Assembly: GCA_958369225.1 (NCBI GenBank) | Contig: CATXID010000003.1 | Coordinates: forward strand, 186,001-250,000 | Direction: 5' to 3' | Length of the DNA: 64,000 bases | Source of the DNA: an uncultured Collinsella sp. | GTDB lineage: Bacteria > Actinomycetota > Coriobacteriia > Coriobacteriales > Coriobacteriaceae | Shown: one piece after another, positions 48,068 through 59,807 of the stretch | How the letters are laid out: every line of letters starts with the position of its first letter | Numbering within the stretch: the stretch's first letter is position 1 | Translations under genes and position numbers: made by a program | Notes under the pieces: model-generated | The model's database searches: none | Told to the model about the DNA's origin: nothing | Seen by the model: the letters and a program-made list of their open reading frames with translations, nothing else

Positions 48068-49905
48068 CGAACGACCTCGCTTCTACGGCAGCCCAGTCGC
48101 TTAACCGTGATCCCATGGTGGGCCTGCGCCTGGCGCGCGTCGACGGGTTTGAGCCGGCTGTAGCCCTGGGCACGGACGAGCTTCCCGCCTACCTGCGCCG
48201 TTTTACGATGCTGTTTGCCGATGACGCCACCATGCGCCGCGGCGGCATCGGCCGTGTGACGCGTGCCGTCAACGCGCAGGGCGAGGCCGTGGCGCTCAAG
48301 CAGCTCATCTTACCAACGCGCGACGAATTTGATGACGATGTCGCCCACGAGGCGCTGGTCATCAAGTTCAAGGCGGCGTTTCGCGAGGAATACGAATGCC
48401 ATCGTGCCCTTTCGGGTCTTAAGGGCTTTCCCCGCCTATACGGGTGGGGCGAGGTCGACGGCGTGCCCGCGATTGTCATGGAGTGGGTCGAGGGCGAGAC
48501 GCTCGCTCGCCTGCGCCCGCGCCTTGCCGTGGACGATGCCGGGCGTCTGTCGCCGCTCGTGGCGGCGCGTCTGGGTCGCGACCTGTTCGATCTGCTCTGC
48601 CGCATGAGCTTGGTAGGCGAGGGGTTCGTCCATCGCGATATCTCGCCCGCTAATATTATGGTGCGCACGGCGCGCCTGCCGCTCGACCGACAGCTTGCCG
48701 AAGGCACCTTCGACCTGTGCTTGATCGACTTTGGCTCGTCGCTGGCGCTCGAGCCCGCCTCTGCGGTGGCCGGCACCGGCGGCAAGGCGTCGTTTACCGA
48801 GCGCTATGCCACGTTGCGCCGCGCGACGGTGGCCTACGCCCCGCCCGAGATGCTCACCGACGATATCCCCGACCTGCGCATGCTTCGCATGTCGCCGGCG
48901 ATCGATGTCTATGCGGCGGCGAGTACGGTCTACGAGCTCATCGCCGGTGTCGCGCCGTACGAAGTAGCGCCGGGTGCGTCGGGTACTTCGGGCTCGCGCA
49001 AAAAGACGCGCGATATCGCCAGCCCTTATCGCCTCAAGATGGATACGCTGCCCGATTATCCCGTCGGCGCCCACGCGCCCGGCTGCGACTTGACGCAACT
49101 GCTGCGACGCGAGCCCGATGTGGCACTTGCCGCGGCCGAACAGGCTCAGCAGCTGGGGCTCGATCCAAATTCCGAGGATCTGCGCGATGCGCTGGCGTTT
49201 GTCGACGCTCAGCTGTTCGATGTGGTGATGGCCTGCCTGTCCTGCCATCAGGAAGATCGTCCCGAGCCGGCTGCGGTGGAGGCGGCGCTCTCGGCATTTT
49301 GTGACCACTATGCGCAAAATGTCGCCCGCTCGCTTCGCGCCGAGCCGCTCATGCCGTGCCCGATGGAGGTATCGGGCCGGGTGATGCGACGTATGGCGAT
49401 GATTGCGTCGACGGCGGTATGCGGCATGCTTTGGGCTGCGGTCGTGGTGTCGGCGGCGTTTTTGGTGTCGGGCGCCCATGTGACGCTCGTCGTGGGACCG
49501 CTTATGTGGTCCGGGAAGCTGCCGGCCATTATCGCCGTGCTGGCGTTGGCGCTGCCGGGCATGGCGGGCATCGCTGCCGGGGCCTTGGCGCGCAATCGCC
49601 GCGCGGGATTCCTGCAGGGCGTGTTGGCCCTTTCCGCCTGCGAGGTCCCGGCTCTGGCCGCACTCGCATGTACTGTGTTTTCCCAGCATGCCGTGGCGGG
49701 TGGCCTGGTGGCCGCCATAATTGCAGCCTATGCGCTCACGTGGTTTTTGCTGGCGATGGGGTTTGCCTTTGAGCTTCCCGTCGTGTCAGCACGACGTGCG
49801 AAAATTCCCATGGCGACGCCGCTTGCCGGCGGAGCCGCGGCTGCCCGCGCCTTTGGCGGGCCGGCCGAAGTATCCGACACTATCTCTGCGACCAAGGAGG
49901 GCTAA
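48064..49905 (+). CDS. Ser/Thr kinase with C-terminal membrane spans
   Basis: A 613-residue kinase. The domain (about 60-440) has a modified Gly loop MRRGGIGRVTRAV, the lysine in VALKQLIL, the Glu in FREEYECHRAL, the catalytic loop VHRDISPANIMV and IDFGSSLAL. The substrate loop YAPPEML and a long insertion (about 300-390) follow. The C-terminal ~150 residues have four to five spans. It starts with ATGA overlapping the upstream stop. The FHA protein follows by three bases, so this is a kinase-FHA pair separate from the pknB operon, with no phosphatase beside it. Confidence 0.88.
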   Translation: MTNDLASTAAQSLNRDPMVGLRLARVDGFEPAVALGTDELPAYLRRFTMLFADDATMRRGGIGRVTRAVNAQGEAVALKQLILPTRDEFDDDVAHEALVIKFKAAFREEYECHRALSGLKGFPRLYGWGEVDGVPAIVMEWVEGETLARLRPRLAVDDAGRLSPLVAARLGRDLFDLLCRMSLVGEGFVHRDISPANIMVRTARLPLDRQLAEGTFDLCLIDFGSSLALEPASAVAGTGGKASFTERYATLRRATVAYAPPEMLTDDIPDLRMLRMSPAIDVYAAASTVYELIAGVAPYEVAPGASGTSGSRKKTRDIASPYRLKMDTLPDYPVGAHAPGCDLTQLLRREPDVALAAAEQAQQLGLDPNSEDLRDALAFVDAQLFDVVMACLSCHQEDRPEPAAVEAALSAFCDHYAQNVARSLRAEPLMPCPMEVSGRVMRRMAMIASTAVCGMLWAAVVVSAAFLVSGAHVTLVVGPLMWSGKLPAIIAVLALALPGMAGIAAGALARNRRAGFLQGVLALSACEVPALAALACTVFSQHAVAGGLVAAIIAAYALTWFLLAMGFAFELPVVSARRAKIPMATPLAGGAAAARAFGGPAEVSDTISATKEG

Positions 49906-49908
49906 GCC

Positions 49909-50847
49909 ATGGCTTCTCAAGCCGAGCTCACCCCGTGCGGGGCAATGTTTGACATCTTTAAGCGCGCTGCGCACCTGAGCCATATCGAACTGTGCGGCCT
50001 GGTGCTCTCGAGCCGCCCGCTCGCCGACGGCCGTAGTCCGCAGAGCCGTGCCGCCGATCGCTCCTGGGTTTCGCGCTTTATCGTGCGCGCGCCGGTCGGC
50101 ACGCTGCAGGAACGTTATTTTGCCGATTACGGCACCTCGGTCGCGCGCATTATGTCGCAGCTGGTCCTGCGCCGTCGCAATCCCATGGACGCCGCGGCCG
50201 TGACCAATATGGTGTGCGGCCCCGCTGGCGAGCCCATGGTGCGGGCACTCGAGGAATGCCATCAGGACACGAATCTCTATCGCAATGCGCTCGAGCGCCT
50301 GTCGCAGGCGGCTGAGCTCATGCCCGCCGAGCGCGCCGAGGCCATCCTGGTGCTGTTCGTCGCCGTGGGCTGCTCGGCAGATGTCCGCTCGTCGGTGACC
50401 TATGCCATCGATTACGCTCATGCGACCTGTGGCGGCGCCACGTCGACGCCGCGCTCGCTGAGCACATCTTCGGTCACGGGCGAGCACGAGGCTTCGCCGG
50501 CACATCCGCTGGGACTGCTGCGTGTGCAAAACGGCTACGTGGTGAGCGCCCCGTGCTGGATCCAGCCGAGTGAGGAAGGCGTCGAGATCGGCGCGCTGGC
50601 CACGGGGGAGGGCGACATCACCGACGTCGGCGACGACGTCTCGGCCCGTCATGCCCATATCTGGTGCGACGATTCTGGCACATGGTTTGTCGAGGATCTG
50701 TCGTCCACGAACGGCACCGTGGTGGTAAACGGGGCCACGAGTGTGTGTATTCAAGTAGAGCCCGGTCGCTCCGCCCAGCTCAACCCCGGCGACGAGCTCA
50801 AACTCGGCGAATCCACCACCTACGCCATCCTCCTCGGCGCCCTCTAG
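49909..50847 (+). CDS. FHA-domain protein paired with the kinase
   Basis: A 312-residue soluble protein. The N-terminal two thirds (1-~200) is an uncharacterised helical domain with several Cys (LTPCGAMFD, HIELCGLVL, NMVCGPAG, VGCSADV). The C-terminal FHA domain (about 210-310) has VEIGALATGEGDITDVGDDVSARHAHIW (key SARHAHI) and LSSTNGTVVVNG. It should bind phosphothreonine made by the kinase three bases upstream. The N-domain is not a DUF3662, so it differs from FhaA. Confidence 0.85.
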   Translation: MASQAELTPCGAMFDIFKRAAHLSHIELCGLVLSSRPLADGRSPQSRAADRSWVSRFIVRAPVGTLQERYFADYGTSVARIMSQLVLRRRNPMDAAAVTNMVCGPAGEPMVRALEECHQDTNLYRNALERLSQAAELMPAERAEAILVLFVAVGCSADVRSSVTYAIDYAHATCGGATSTPRSLSTSSVTGEHEASPAHPLGLLRVQNGYVVSAPCWIQPSEEGVEIGALATGEGDITDVGDDVSARHAHIWCDDSGTWFVEDLSSTNGTVVVNGATSVCIQVEPGRSAQLNPGDELKLGESTTYAILLGAL

Positions 50848-50848
50848 C

Positions 50849-50897
50849 CGGCAGTTAGGGACGTTCCTTTCCTGCCGGCAGTTGGGGACGCTCCTTG
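50849..50897. repeat. Tandem GCCGGCAGTT(A/G)GGGACG repeats
   Basis: Two direct copies of about 23 bases (GCCGGCAGTTAGGGACGTTC and GCCGGCAGTTGGGGACGCTC, each then CTT) follow the FHA gene directly. They belong to the GGGGACGTTC family seen at 3264-3364. Confidence 0.7.
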
Positions 50898-51298
50898 GCG
50901 CGCCAGGGCCAGTCGCCCGGGGATGGAGGGACCATTTTGGCCCTTGACGGTCACCCGGGGTAAACCTTTACCGCCCACCTATATTTGTCGAAATATGGTC
51001 TGACGGCGGGGTACAATAAGCCCGCATGCGGATTTCCGTTGCGGGCGCTTCCCATCGCCGGGGCGTGCCCGGGAGCATCCGGCATGCGGCCTTTGCGGCG
51101 CTCGGTCATGTGCAAGACGGGTAGCTGGGCCTGTGGAGCGCGTGCAGCCCTCCTCGCCTCGGCATGCCTTCTCTCCACGCCATGTACCTGCCGCTGAGTC
51201 CGCCTGTCAGATGATCGGAAGCAACAGCGAAAATCCCATCACGCCAACATCCCGGCGATCGCCGGGGCCTGTATACCTATATGAGAGGAGAGGGGTAT
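50898..51298 (+). promoter_or_regulatory. Long leader region of nifJ
   Basis: About 400 bases with no gene. A possible -10 box TACAAT lies near 51013, which would give a transcript leader of about 275 bases. The leader contains the palindrome CCGCATGCGG and a second GGCATGCGGCC further on, so it can fold extensively. I do not recognise a known riboswitch. Confidence 0.4.
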
Positions 51299-54838
<3,540 letters not shown>

Positions 54839-54848
54839 GTCTCTCACC

Positions 54849-54903
54849 GCAGGATCTGAGGGCTGACCTTCGCGGACGTCCTCGGACATGAAAGAACCCC
54901 CGC
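54849..54903. repeat. Left half of a long palindrome split by the IS
   Basis: Bases 54849-54877 (core GGATCTGAGGGCTGACCTTC) are perfectly complementary to 56395-56423, and 54890-54903 (GAAAGAACCCCCGC) to 56369-56382. Without the IS these arms would form one hairpin just after nifJ, likely its terminator or a REPIN. Confidence 0.8.
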
Positions 54904-54948
54904 TGCGCACTGAACTGCACCCCAAAACTTGGACGGCTTAAATAAGAA

Positions 54949-55860
54949 CTACGCCGCAAGGGACTGTCTCCGGAACTCCTCCGGGGTCAGTCCCTTCAGT
55001 TTAACCTGGCGCCTCCTCGTGTTCCAATGGACCACGAAGTCGTCGAGGTCCGCCTTGAAGGACTCGAAGTCCGGCCACGTCCTTCCGCGGAAGAACTCGT
55101 CCTTGATGTGGCCGAACACCTGCTCCGTCGCGCCGTTGTCGATGCAGTTGCCCTTCCGGGACATGCTCTGCACCACGCCGGCCTCCTCCAACCGCCTGCA
55201 CCAACCGGCCTGCTGGTACTGCCAGCCCATGTCCGAGTGCAGGATCGGCCTGGAGCCCTCGGGCTTCCTGGACACGAGCTGGTCGAGCAGCTCGTGCTGC
55301 TGAGCCATGTTGGGGTGCAGCGACGTGGACCAGGCGACGATCTCCTTGCTGCCGAAGTCGTAGACCGGCGCGAAGTAGGCCTTGCCCCAGGGCTGCTTGA
55401 ACTCGGTGACGTCGGTGCCCATCTTCTCCCACGGCCCGTCGGCGGCGAAGTCCCTGCCGATGACGTTCTCGAAGGTCTTTCCGACCTTGCCCCTGTACGA
55501 GTTGTACCTGTGGTAGTCGGTCTCGCGGCGGATCCCGCAGCTGATGCCCATCTCGCGCATCATCTTCAGCACGGTCTTGTAGGCTATGCGCACGCCCCGC
55601 TCGGCGCGCAGGCACATGGCGATCTGCCTGTGGCCGCACCCGTTGGCGGCGCGCGAGAATATCTCGGCGGCGGCCTCCCAGAGCTCGGGCCTGGTGGGAG
55701 CCTTCGGGTGCGACAGCGCGTAGTAGTAGCTCGACCTCGCCAGGCCGGCGCACTCCAGCAGGCACCCCAGCCCGTACCCCTCTTCGCGCAGGGCGCTCAC
55801 GGCCTCGACCTTCGCCCTGGTCAGAGTCCGTCCCTCTCGACCAGGGCACGCAATTTTTTT
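54949..55860 (-). CDS. IS3-family transposase OrfB (DDE integrase part)
   Basis: This is the catalytic half of the transposase, made by -1 frameshifting from OrfA. The listed span starts at the slip site and is about 303 residues. It contains the HTH_21-type region, then the rve integrase core with MGTDVTEF (first Asp), ILHSDMGWQYQ (second Asp) and NGATEQVFGHIKDEFF (Glu). The C-terminus reads KGLTPEEFRRQSLAA, typical of the IS150 group. No start codon is needed if frameshifting is used. Confidence 0.93.
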   Translation of the reverse strand, partial: KKIACPGREGRTLTRAKVEAVSALREEGYGLGCLLECAGLARSSYYYALSHPKAPTRPELWEAAAEIFSRAANGCGHRQIAMCLRAERGVRIAYKTVLKMMREMGISCGIRRETDYHRYNSYRGKVGKTFENVIGRDFAADGPWEKMGTDVTEFKQPWGKAYFAPVYDFGSKEIVAWSTSLHPNMAQQHELLDQLVSRKPEGSRPILHSDMGWQYQQAGWCRRLEEAGVVQSMSRKGNCIDNGATEQVFGHIKDEFFRGRTWPDFESFKADLDDFVVHWNTRRRQVKLKGLTPEEFRRQSLAA

Positions 55861-56312
55861 AGGTAGGCCACCTCGGTCTCGAGCCTTCGGCAGCGCTCCT
55901 CGAGCTCCTGCTCGCGCGTGCGCGGCCTCGCCTTGGAACCGCTCGGCCGGCCCTTGGGCCTCGGGCGCAGGGCCTCCGCGCCGCCCTCGCGGTAGAGCGC
56001 GCACCATCTCTTGAGCGGCGTCAGGGACATGACCCCGAACGCCTCCATGGCGTCCCGCTTGCTCATGCCGCCGTCGACCACGGCCGAGGCGGCGGCGACC
56101 TTCTGCTCGTATGTGTACCTGGCCTGCTTGCCGTCCATGGATAGCAGCACCTCGCTTCCGAACGACCGGTATACGCAGAGCCATTGTCTCACGGTGTCGC
56201 GCGGGACCGACAGCGCCTTCGCCGCCGACTTGTAGCCGTGGCCTCGCTCGAAGAGCCCGATCGCCGCCTTCCTGGCCACGATGTCGTGCTTCACCCTCAA
56301 GTCGACACGCAT
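55821..56312 (-). CDS. IS3-family transposase OrfA (helix-turn-helix part)
   Basis: The 163-residue DNA-binding half starts at 56312 after GGGAGG. It has two helix-turn-helix blocks: AAIGLFERGHGYKSAAKAL with VPRDTVRQWL, and GMSKRDAMEAFGVMSLTPLKRW. A leucine-zipper-like coil (EEQELEERCRRLETEVAYLK-type; core ERCRRLETEVAYLKK) follows. Near the end, seven A residues (minus strand, 55854-55860, in CTAAAAAAATTG) form a slippery site for -1 frameshifting into OrfB. Confidence 0.92.
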   Translation of the reverse strand: MRVDLRVKHDIVARKAAIGLFERGHGYKSAAKALSVPRDTVRQWLCVYRSFGSEVLLSMDGKQARYTYEQKVAAASAVVDGGMSKRDAMEAFGVMSLTPLKRWCALYREGGAEALRPRPKGRPSGSKARPRTREQELEERCRRLETEVAYLKKLRALVERDGL

Positions 56313-56368
56313 AAAAAGCCTCCCATTTCTCATGTCCAAGAAATGGGAGGCAGTTCACACTACGTGCG

Positions 56369-56423
56369 GCGGGGGTTCTTTCGTCCTGCGGAGTGTCCGC
56401 GAAGGTCAGCCCTCAGATCCTGC
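56369..56423. repeat. Right half of the palindrome split by the IS
   Basis: See the left half at 54849-54903. The 29-base outer arms match perfectly, and the inner 14-base arms also match. Confidence 0.8.
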
Positions 56424-56658
56424 TGCGACTACGTCCTCGGATTGTGTGGGCGGATGAAGGACGTAGTTGGTCGGGTATTCCGTCCCCTTCGCTGTTTCGC
56501 GGCTTTACCGCGAAAGGCGCGTTACTTTGGGGATGGATGGGGGGCGTGGCTGTTGCAACGCCTTATCCCTTTGCTTTTTCGCGCCTTTGGCGCGAAACGC
56601 GCAGCACCTTGGGAAATGCATTGATGTGTGGACGGGGCTGGATTGCGGATTCAAATGG
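56424..56658. other. Gap without gene, several short hairpins
   Basis: It contains GACTACGTCCT/AGGACGTAGT (56427-56468) and two related hairpins TTTCGCGGCTTTACCGCGAAA and TTTCGCGCCTTTGGCGCGAAA, described by their cores CGCGG-TTTA-CCGCG and CGCGC-CTTTG-GCGCG. No coding evidence was found. It is probably REP-like sequence. Confidence 0.5.
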
Positions 56659-58020
56659 CTAGAGAGATATGGGTGCGAACGAGAAATCGTTATTGGGGTC
56701 ATCCTTTTCCATAAACTCATCGAGACAAAACGTCATGTAGATTGGAACGTACAGAACCTTGCCCTCTTTGCTGAGATTCTCGTGGCTTAGTACAACGGCT
56801 TCGGGAATTTTGTACTCGCCCACACTCATCAGACGATCGAGGGCCGCGTGCGCTCGAACTTTCTTGCCCGATTTGACCTCGATTGGGACAACATGACCGT
56901 GGACGCCTTCGATCACAAAGTCAACTTCACCGACCTCACGCGTTTGGTAGTACCATGCATCCGCCCCGAGGGCAACGAGTTCCTGCGCGACCACGTTCTC
57001 ATAGAGACCACCAAGGTTGGGAGTTTTCATATCAAGATAGACAGCGCGTGCGGTGCTGCCGGGGTATCGCGATGCGAGCATGCCTGTATCAGACTCGTAT
57101 AGTTTGAAGGCTGTCGTTTTCTCCGTCCTCTTGAGAGGACTCCGTGGCTCCGTCACCCTGGCGACCATCAATCCAACACCTGCGTTAACAAGCCACAGGA
57201 AATCCTGCTCATATTTTTTAAGGCGAGCTCCCTCACCCAGAGACGAAACAACAAAGCGATGAGACTCCGCCTCAAGCTGAACGGGAATTTGCTCAAAAAT
57301 CGACCGAACGTTAAACGCTCGAGTCGATGCATATTTTGAGATATCGCTTTTGTACTGATCGACCAGCTGAGTTTGAAGCTCACGTGTGCTCACGAGCGAA
57401 TAACCCGAATCAATATAATTCTGAACGACCTCCGGCATGCCGCCGCAAACGATATAGGCTCTATAGTTCTTGAGCATCGCCTCATGAATATAGTTTTCGA
57501 CAGGATGTTTCTCGACAAGGCAGCTGCGAATGCCTGCAAGCACATTCTCGCTTACGCTGTTTGCCCAACAAAACTCTTCAAAATCCATCGGGCGCATAAC
57601 AATGTGCTCTACATACCCCACCGGAAAAGAAGAGATCCCCTTAAACTCAGTCCCAAGCATAGACCCCGAGAAGACATAGCTAAAGCGCCCATCCTCGACC
57701 AACGCCTTCATGAGTGTAACGATCTGCGGATACTCCTGAATCTCATCGACAAAGACAAGCGTATCGCCCTCAACAAGCGGCGCATCCGCAAGAAGGGCTA
57801 CGCGGTTGATAAAGTCAACGGAGTTCTTTGCGCCAACAAGTGCATTCCTTGCTTCGACATCGAGTAGTAAATTGACCTCAAAATACGAAGCGTAGTTGCT
57901 TTTTCCAAACGCGCGAATCGCATAGCTCTTGCCAATCTGACGCGCACCAGTAACGAGTAATGCCTTATTGGAGTTATTCTTCCAGCTCAAAAGCCTATCA
58001 GTGACCTTACGGCGTAGCAT
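56659..58020 (-). CDS. AAA ATPase with DUF4143 domain
   Basis: A 453-residue ATPase of the ATP-binding/DUF4143 type common in gut bacteria and archaea. Residues 1-~180 are the AAA part, with Walker A ALLVTGARQIGKSYAI (about 22-33) and Walker B TLVFVDEIQEYP, followed by SGSMLGTEF. The C-terminal DUF4143 part (about 230-430) has LGGLYENVVAQELVALG and the nuclease-like VDFVIEG...VVPIEVKSG motif (VDFVIEGVHG, IEVKSGKK). The start at 58020 follows GGGGG; the frame is open to 58122 through a repeat array. Its GC content is lower than the neighbours, so it may be acquired. The role is unknown. Confidence 0.88.
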   Translation of the reverse strand: MLRRKVTDRLLSWKNNSNKALLVTGARQIGKSYAIRAFGKSNYASYFEVNLLLDVEARNALVGAKNSVDFINRVALLADAPLVEGDTLVFVDEIQEYPQIVTLMKALVEDGRFSYVFSGSMLGTEFKGISSFPVGYVEHIVMRPMDFEEFCWANSVSENVLAGIRSCLVEKHPVENYIHEAMLKNYRAYIVCGGMPEVVQNYIDSGYSLVSTRELQTQLVDQYKSDISKYASTRAFNVRSIFEQIPVQLEAESHRFVVSSLGEGARLKKYEQDFLWLVNAGVGLMVARVTEPRSPLKRTEKTTAFKLYESDTGMLASRYPGSTARAVYLDMKTPNLGGLYENVVAQELVALGADAWYYQTREVGEVDFVIEGVHGHVVPIEVKSGKKVRAHAALDRLMSVGEYKIPEAVVLSHENLSKEGKVLYVPIYMTFCLDEFMEKDDPNNDFSFAPISL

Positions 58021-58035
58021 TAAACCCCCAAATGA

Positions 58036-58118
58036 CAAAAATTGACAGATAGAATCGCCTAAAATCATACAAAAATTGGCAGATAATATTGTCGTAAATA
58101 TACAAAAATTGGGAGATA
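58036..58118. repeat. Three 16-bp direct repeats upstream of the DUF4143 gene
   Basis: CAAAAATTGACAGATA (58036-58051), CAAAAATTGGCAGATA (58070-58085) and CAAAAATTGGGAGATA (58103-58118) are spaced 34 and 33 bases apart. All lie within the 100 bases before the ATPase start. They look like iterated protein-binding sites. Confidence 0.85.
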
Positions 58119-58171
58119 GCAAAGGTTCGAATAGGCCTCAAAGCCACTGAAACAGTGCTCTACTTTGCGAA

Positions 58172-58206
58172 GGGGCTGGGGACGCTGTTGGGTGCGTCTC
58201 CAGCCC
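58172..58206. terminator. Hairpin after the DUF3830 gene pair
   Basis: GGGGCTGGGGACGC and GCGTCTCCAGCCC form a 13-bp stem with one mismatch around TGTTGGGT. It lies about 55 bases downstream of the leftward gene ending at 58262. No strong T tract is seen, so the terminator call is moderate. Confidence 0.5.
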
Positions 58207-58261
58207 TCTGATTCTTACTTTGGATCCCGATGGTGGGGTGTTGTCGGTGCTGCTTGCTTGG

Positions 58262-58786
58262 TTACCTTGTCTCGCCGGACTCCGTGCGTAGGCGGTAGCC
58301 GTGGACGAGGTCGCTAATGGCCGGCCAGGGAATCTGGCGGTCGACCCAAAATTGGAGCTGGACCAGATAGCGCTCGGTGGCGCGGGTGAGGGCTGCAAAC
58401 TGTTCGTGAGTCTCTACCTGGGCGTAGAGGTCGCGGCTGTGGGCGAGGATTGCCGTGGTGTCATCCATTTTGCCGGTGACGTCGAAGGCGCCCGAGAACC
58501 AGTCGCACAGGCGCGCGGCGCTGTTGTTGATCGTTGCGAGGTCGGCGGTGCCGTCGTTGGCGTTTTCGTTGGCCTGGGCTCGCAGGAGGGAGAGGGCGTC
58601 GGCCGCGTTCATGCAGTAGCCGACGGTGAAGTTCCAGACGGCGAATTCGCGGCCTGTGTCAAGCTTGCGGCGGCGCATGTAGTCGATATCGCGCGGTTCC
58701 TCGAGCATCATTTGGTCGGCGAGGGCCTCAAGTGCAGTGGTGTACTCGGCAAGGTCGAGTGCGAGCAGGGTGTTGATATCCATCAT
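58262..58786 (-). CDS. Helical protein of unknown function next to DUF3830 gene
   Basis: A 174-residue, mostly helical soluble protein I do not recognise. It starts MMDINTLLALDLAEYTTALEAL and has an acidic N-terminus, several Trp (NFTVGYCMNAADAL, RLCDWFSGAF) and a C-terminal WVDRQIPWPAISDLVHGYRL. The start at 58786 is supported by GGAGG upstream, which overlaps the end of the preceding gene. Tight coupling suggests it works with the DUF3830 protein. Confidence 0.72.
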   Translation of the reverse strand: MMDINTLLALDLAEYTTALEALADQMMLEEPRDIDYMRRRKLDTGREFAVWNFTVGYCMNAADALSLLRAQANENANDGTADLATINNSAARLCDWFSGAFDVTGKMDDTTAILAHSRDLYAQVETHEQFAALTRATERYLVQLQFWVDRQIPWPAISDLVHGYRLRTESGETR

Positions 58787-58788
58787 CT

Positions 58789-59205
58789 TTAGGCCTCCGC
58801 TTCGATCTCGACGATTTCGTTTTTGATGCACATGCCCTGGTTGTCCCAGACATTGCGGCAGGCGGCGGCAAAGCGCTCGCGGTCGGCTTCGCAGATGCGG
58901 GCGAACATGTTGCAGGTGCCAAAGGGCTCGCACACGTCAAAGAAGATGCAGATTGACGACCATCCGCCATACCAGCTCACGGCGCCCGCCGGCTCGTGAA
59001 AAACGGGGTTCTCGATGTGCTCATAATTGGCAATGGGGCCCGATACGGGATAGGTTACCTCGGCATCGCAGATCTTGGCCGAAAAGATACGTGACTCGAC
59101 CGGACAGGACGATTCGAACAGCTTGCATGTCTCGGGGGCCTTGTCCCAGAGCATATCGGCGAGAAACGTCTCGCCATTCAGCGTGATCTTGAGCATTTTT
59201 GTCAT
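58789..59205 (-). CDS. DUF3830 family protein (cyclophilin-like fold)
   Basis: A 138-residue protein of the DUF3830 family, small proteins with a cyclophilin-like beta barrel. It reads MLKITLNGETFLADMLWDKAPETC (core TLNGETFLADMLWDKAPETC), where the LxxxxAP...C layout is typical. GAVSWYGGWSSICIFFDVCEPFGTCN (core GAVSWYGGWSSICIFF) and an ICEADRERFAAAC segment follow. The start at 59205 with GGAGG upstream is preferred over the open frame to 59292. Enzymatic or binding role is not established. Confidence 0.8.
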   Translation of the reverse strand: MTKMLKITLNGETFLADMLWDKAPETCKLFESSCPVESRIFSAKICDAEVTYPVSGPIANYEHIENPVFHEPAGAVSWYGGWSSICIFFDVCEPFGTCNMFARICEADRERFAAACRNVWDNQGMCIKNEIVEIEAEA

Positions 59206-59807
59206 AGTAAGGACCTCCTCAATCCGTCGCTCAAGGGGTTCGCTGGCGGATAAGGAGAAGACAGCGGCGGGGTCGCCGAACCCAAACTTCACGACAGATC
59301 TCTGTCGCCCCAGCCCGCGCTGTTCTTCGCTAAAGTACCATGCCGCAATTGCGCGCGCAATATCAGTTTTTGATTTTCTGGAAGCGGCAATCGACGAGAC
59401 GGCTCGCCGGCTGCCGGCCGACGCGCGGCAAAGGCACTCGTCTATTCCTTAAGTTGGATGAAAAACGCCATGTTATTGCAGGGCTGCATACTCGTCCAAT
59501 AAGTGCATAGAATCTCGTATAGTGCGAGTAAGATTTTGCGCTGTCTGTTTTATGTTTAGCAAAGATATAGTTTGCATAATCTGGTCTAATCCCTGCTCTA
59601 TTAAAATAAAGTTGCACGTAAATGACGTAGATATGCTTGAGCTGGGTTTCTTTACGCTGAGCGGGTAAAAGCGACCGTTCACCGTTCAACTATTTTCAAA
59701 ATGAATAAAATGAGCGATAAAGAGAATATAAACCTTAATAAACTCGCGTATCGCACGGGCGCGGGTTATTAATGGGTTGTAGGCCTTTTACAGAAAGGAT
59801 TCCAGCA
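59206..59807. other. 600-base gap, AT-rich in its second half
   Basis: No convincing gene is present. The first 250 bases are GC-rich, while 59450-59770 is markedly AT-rich. Short open frames on the minus strand (for example 59473-59682) show no recognisable protein. The AT-rich part probably includes the carbamate kinase promoter, and may be a remnant of inserted DNA. Confidence 0.45.

Larger units (their letters stand above)
54911..56357. mobile_element. IS3-family insertion sequence (IS150-like), 1447 bp
   Basis: Both ends carry inverted repeats of about 24 bp. The left is TGAACTGCACCCCAAAACTT (then GGAC), and the right, read inward, is TGAACTGCCTCCCATTTCTT (then GGAC). The bases next to each end are CAC (54908-54910 and 56358-56360), a likely 3-bp target duplication. 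Two overlapping frames encode the transposase. It looks complete and recently active. Confidence 0.93.

Noticed and set aside
51205..51230. Signal-recognition-particle RNA-like motif (GTCAG...CGGAAGCAACAG)
   Set aside because: The tetraloop region resembles SRP helix 8 loosely, but the stem beside it does not pair and the canonical GGTCCGGAAGGAAGC is absent.
59473..59682. 69-residue minus-strand frame in the AT-rich gap
   Set aside because: AT-rich chance frame without ribosome site or recognisable sequence.
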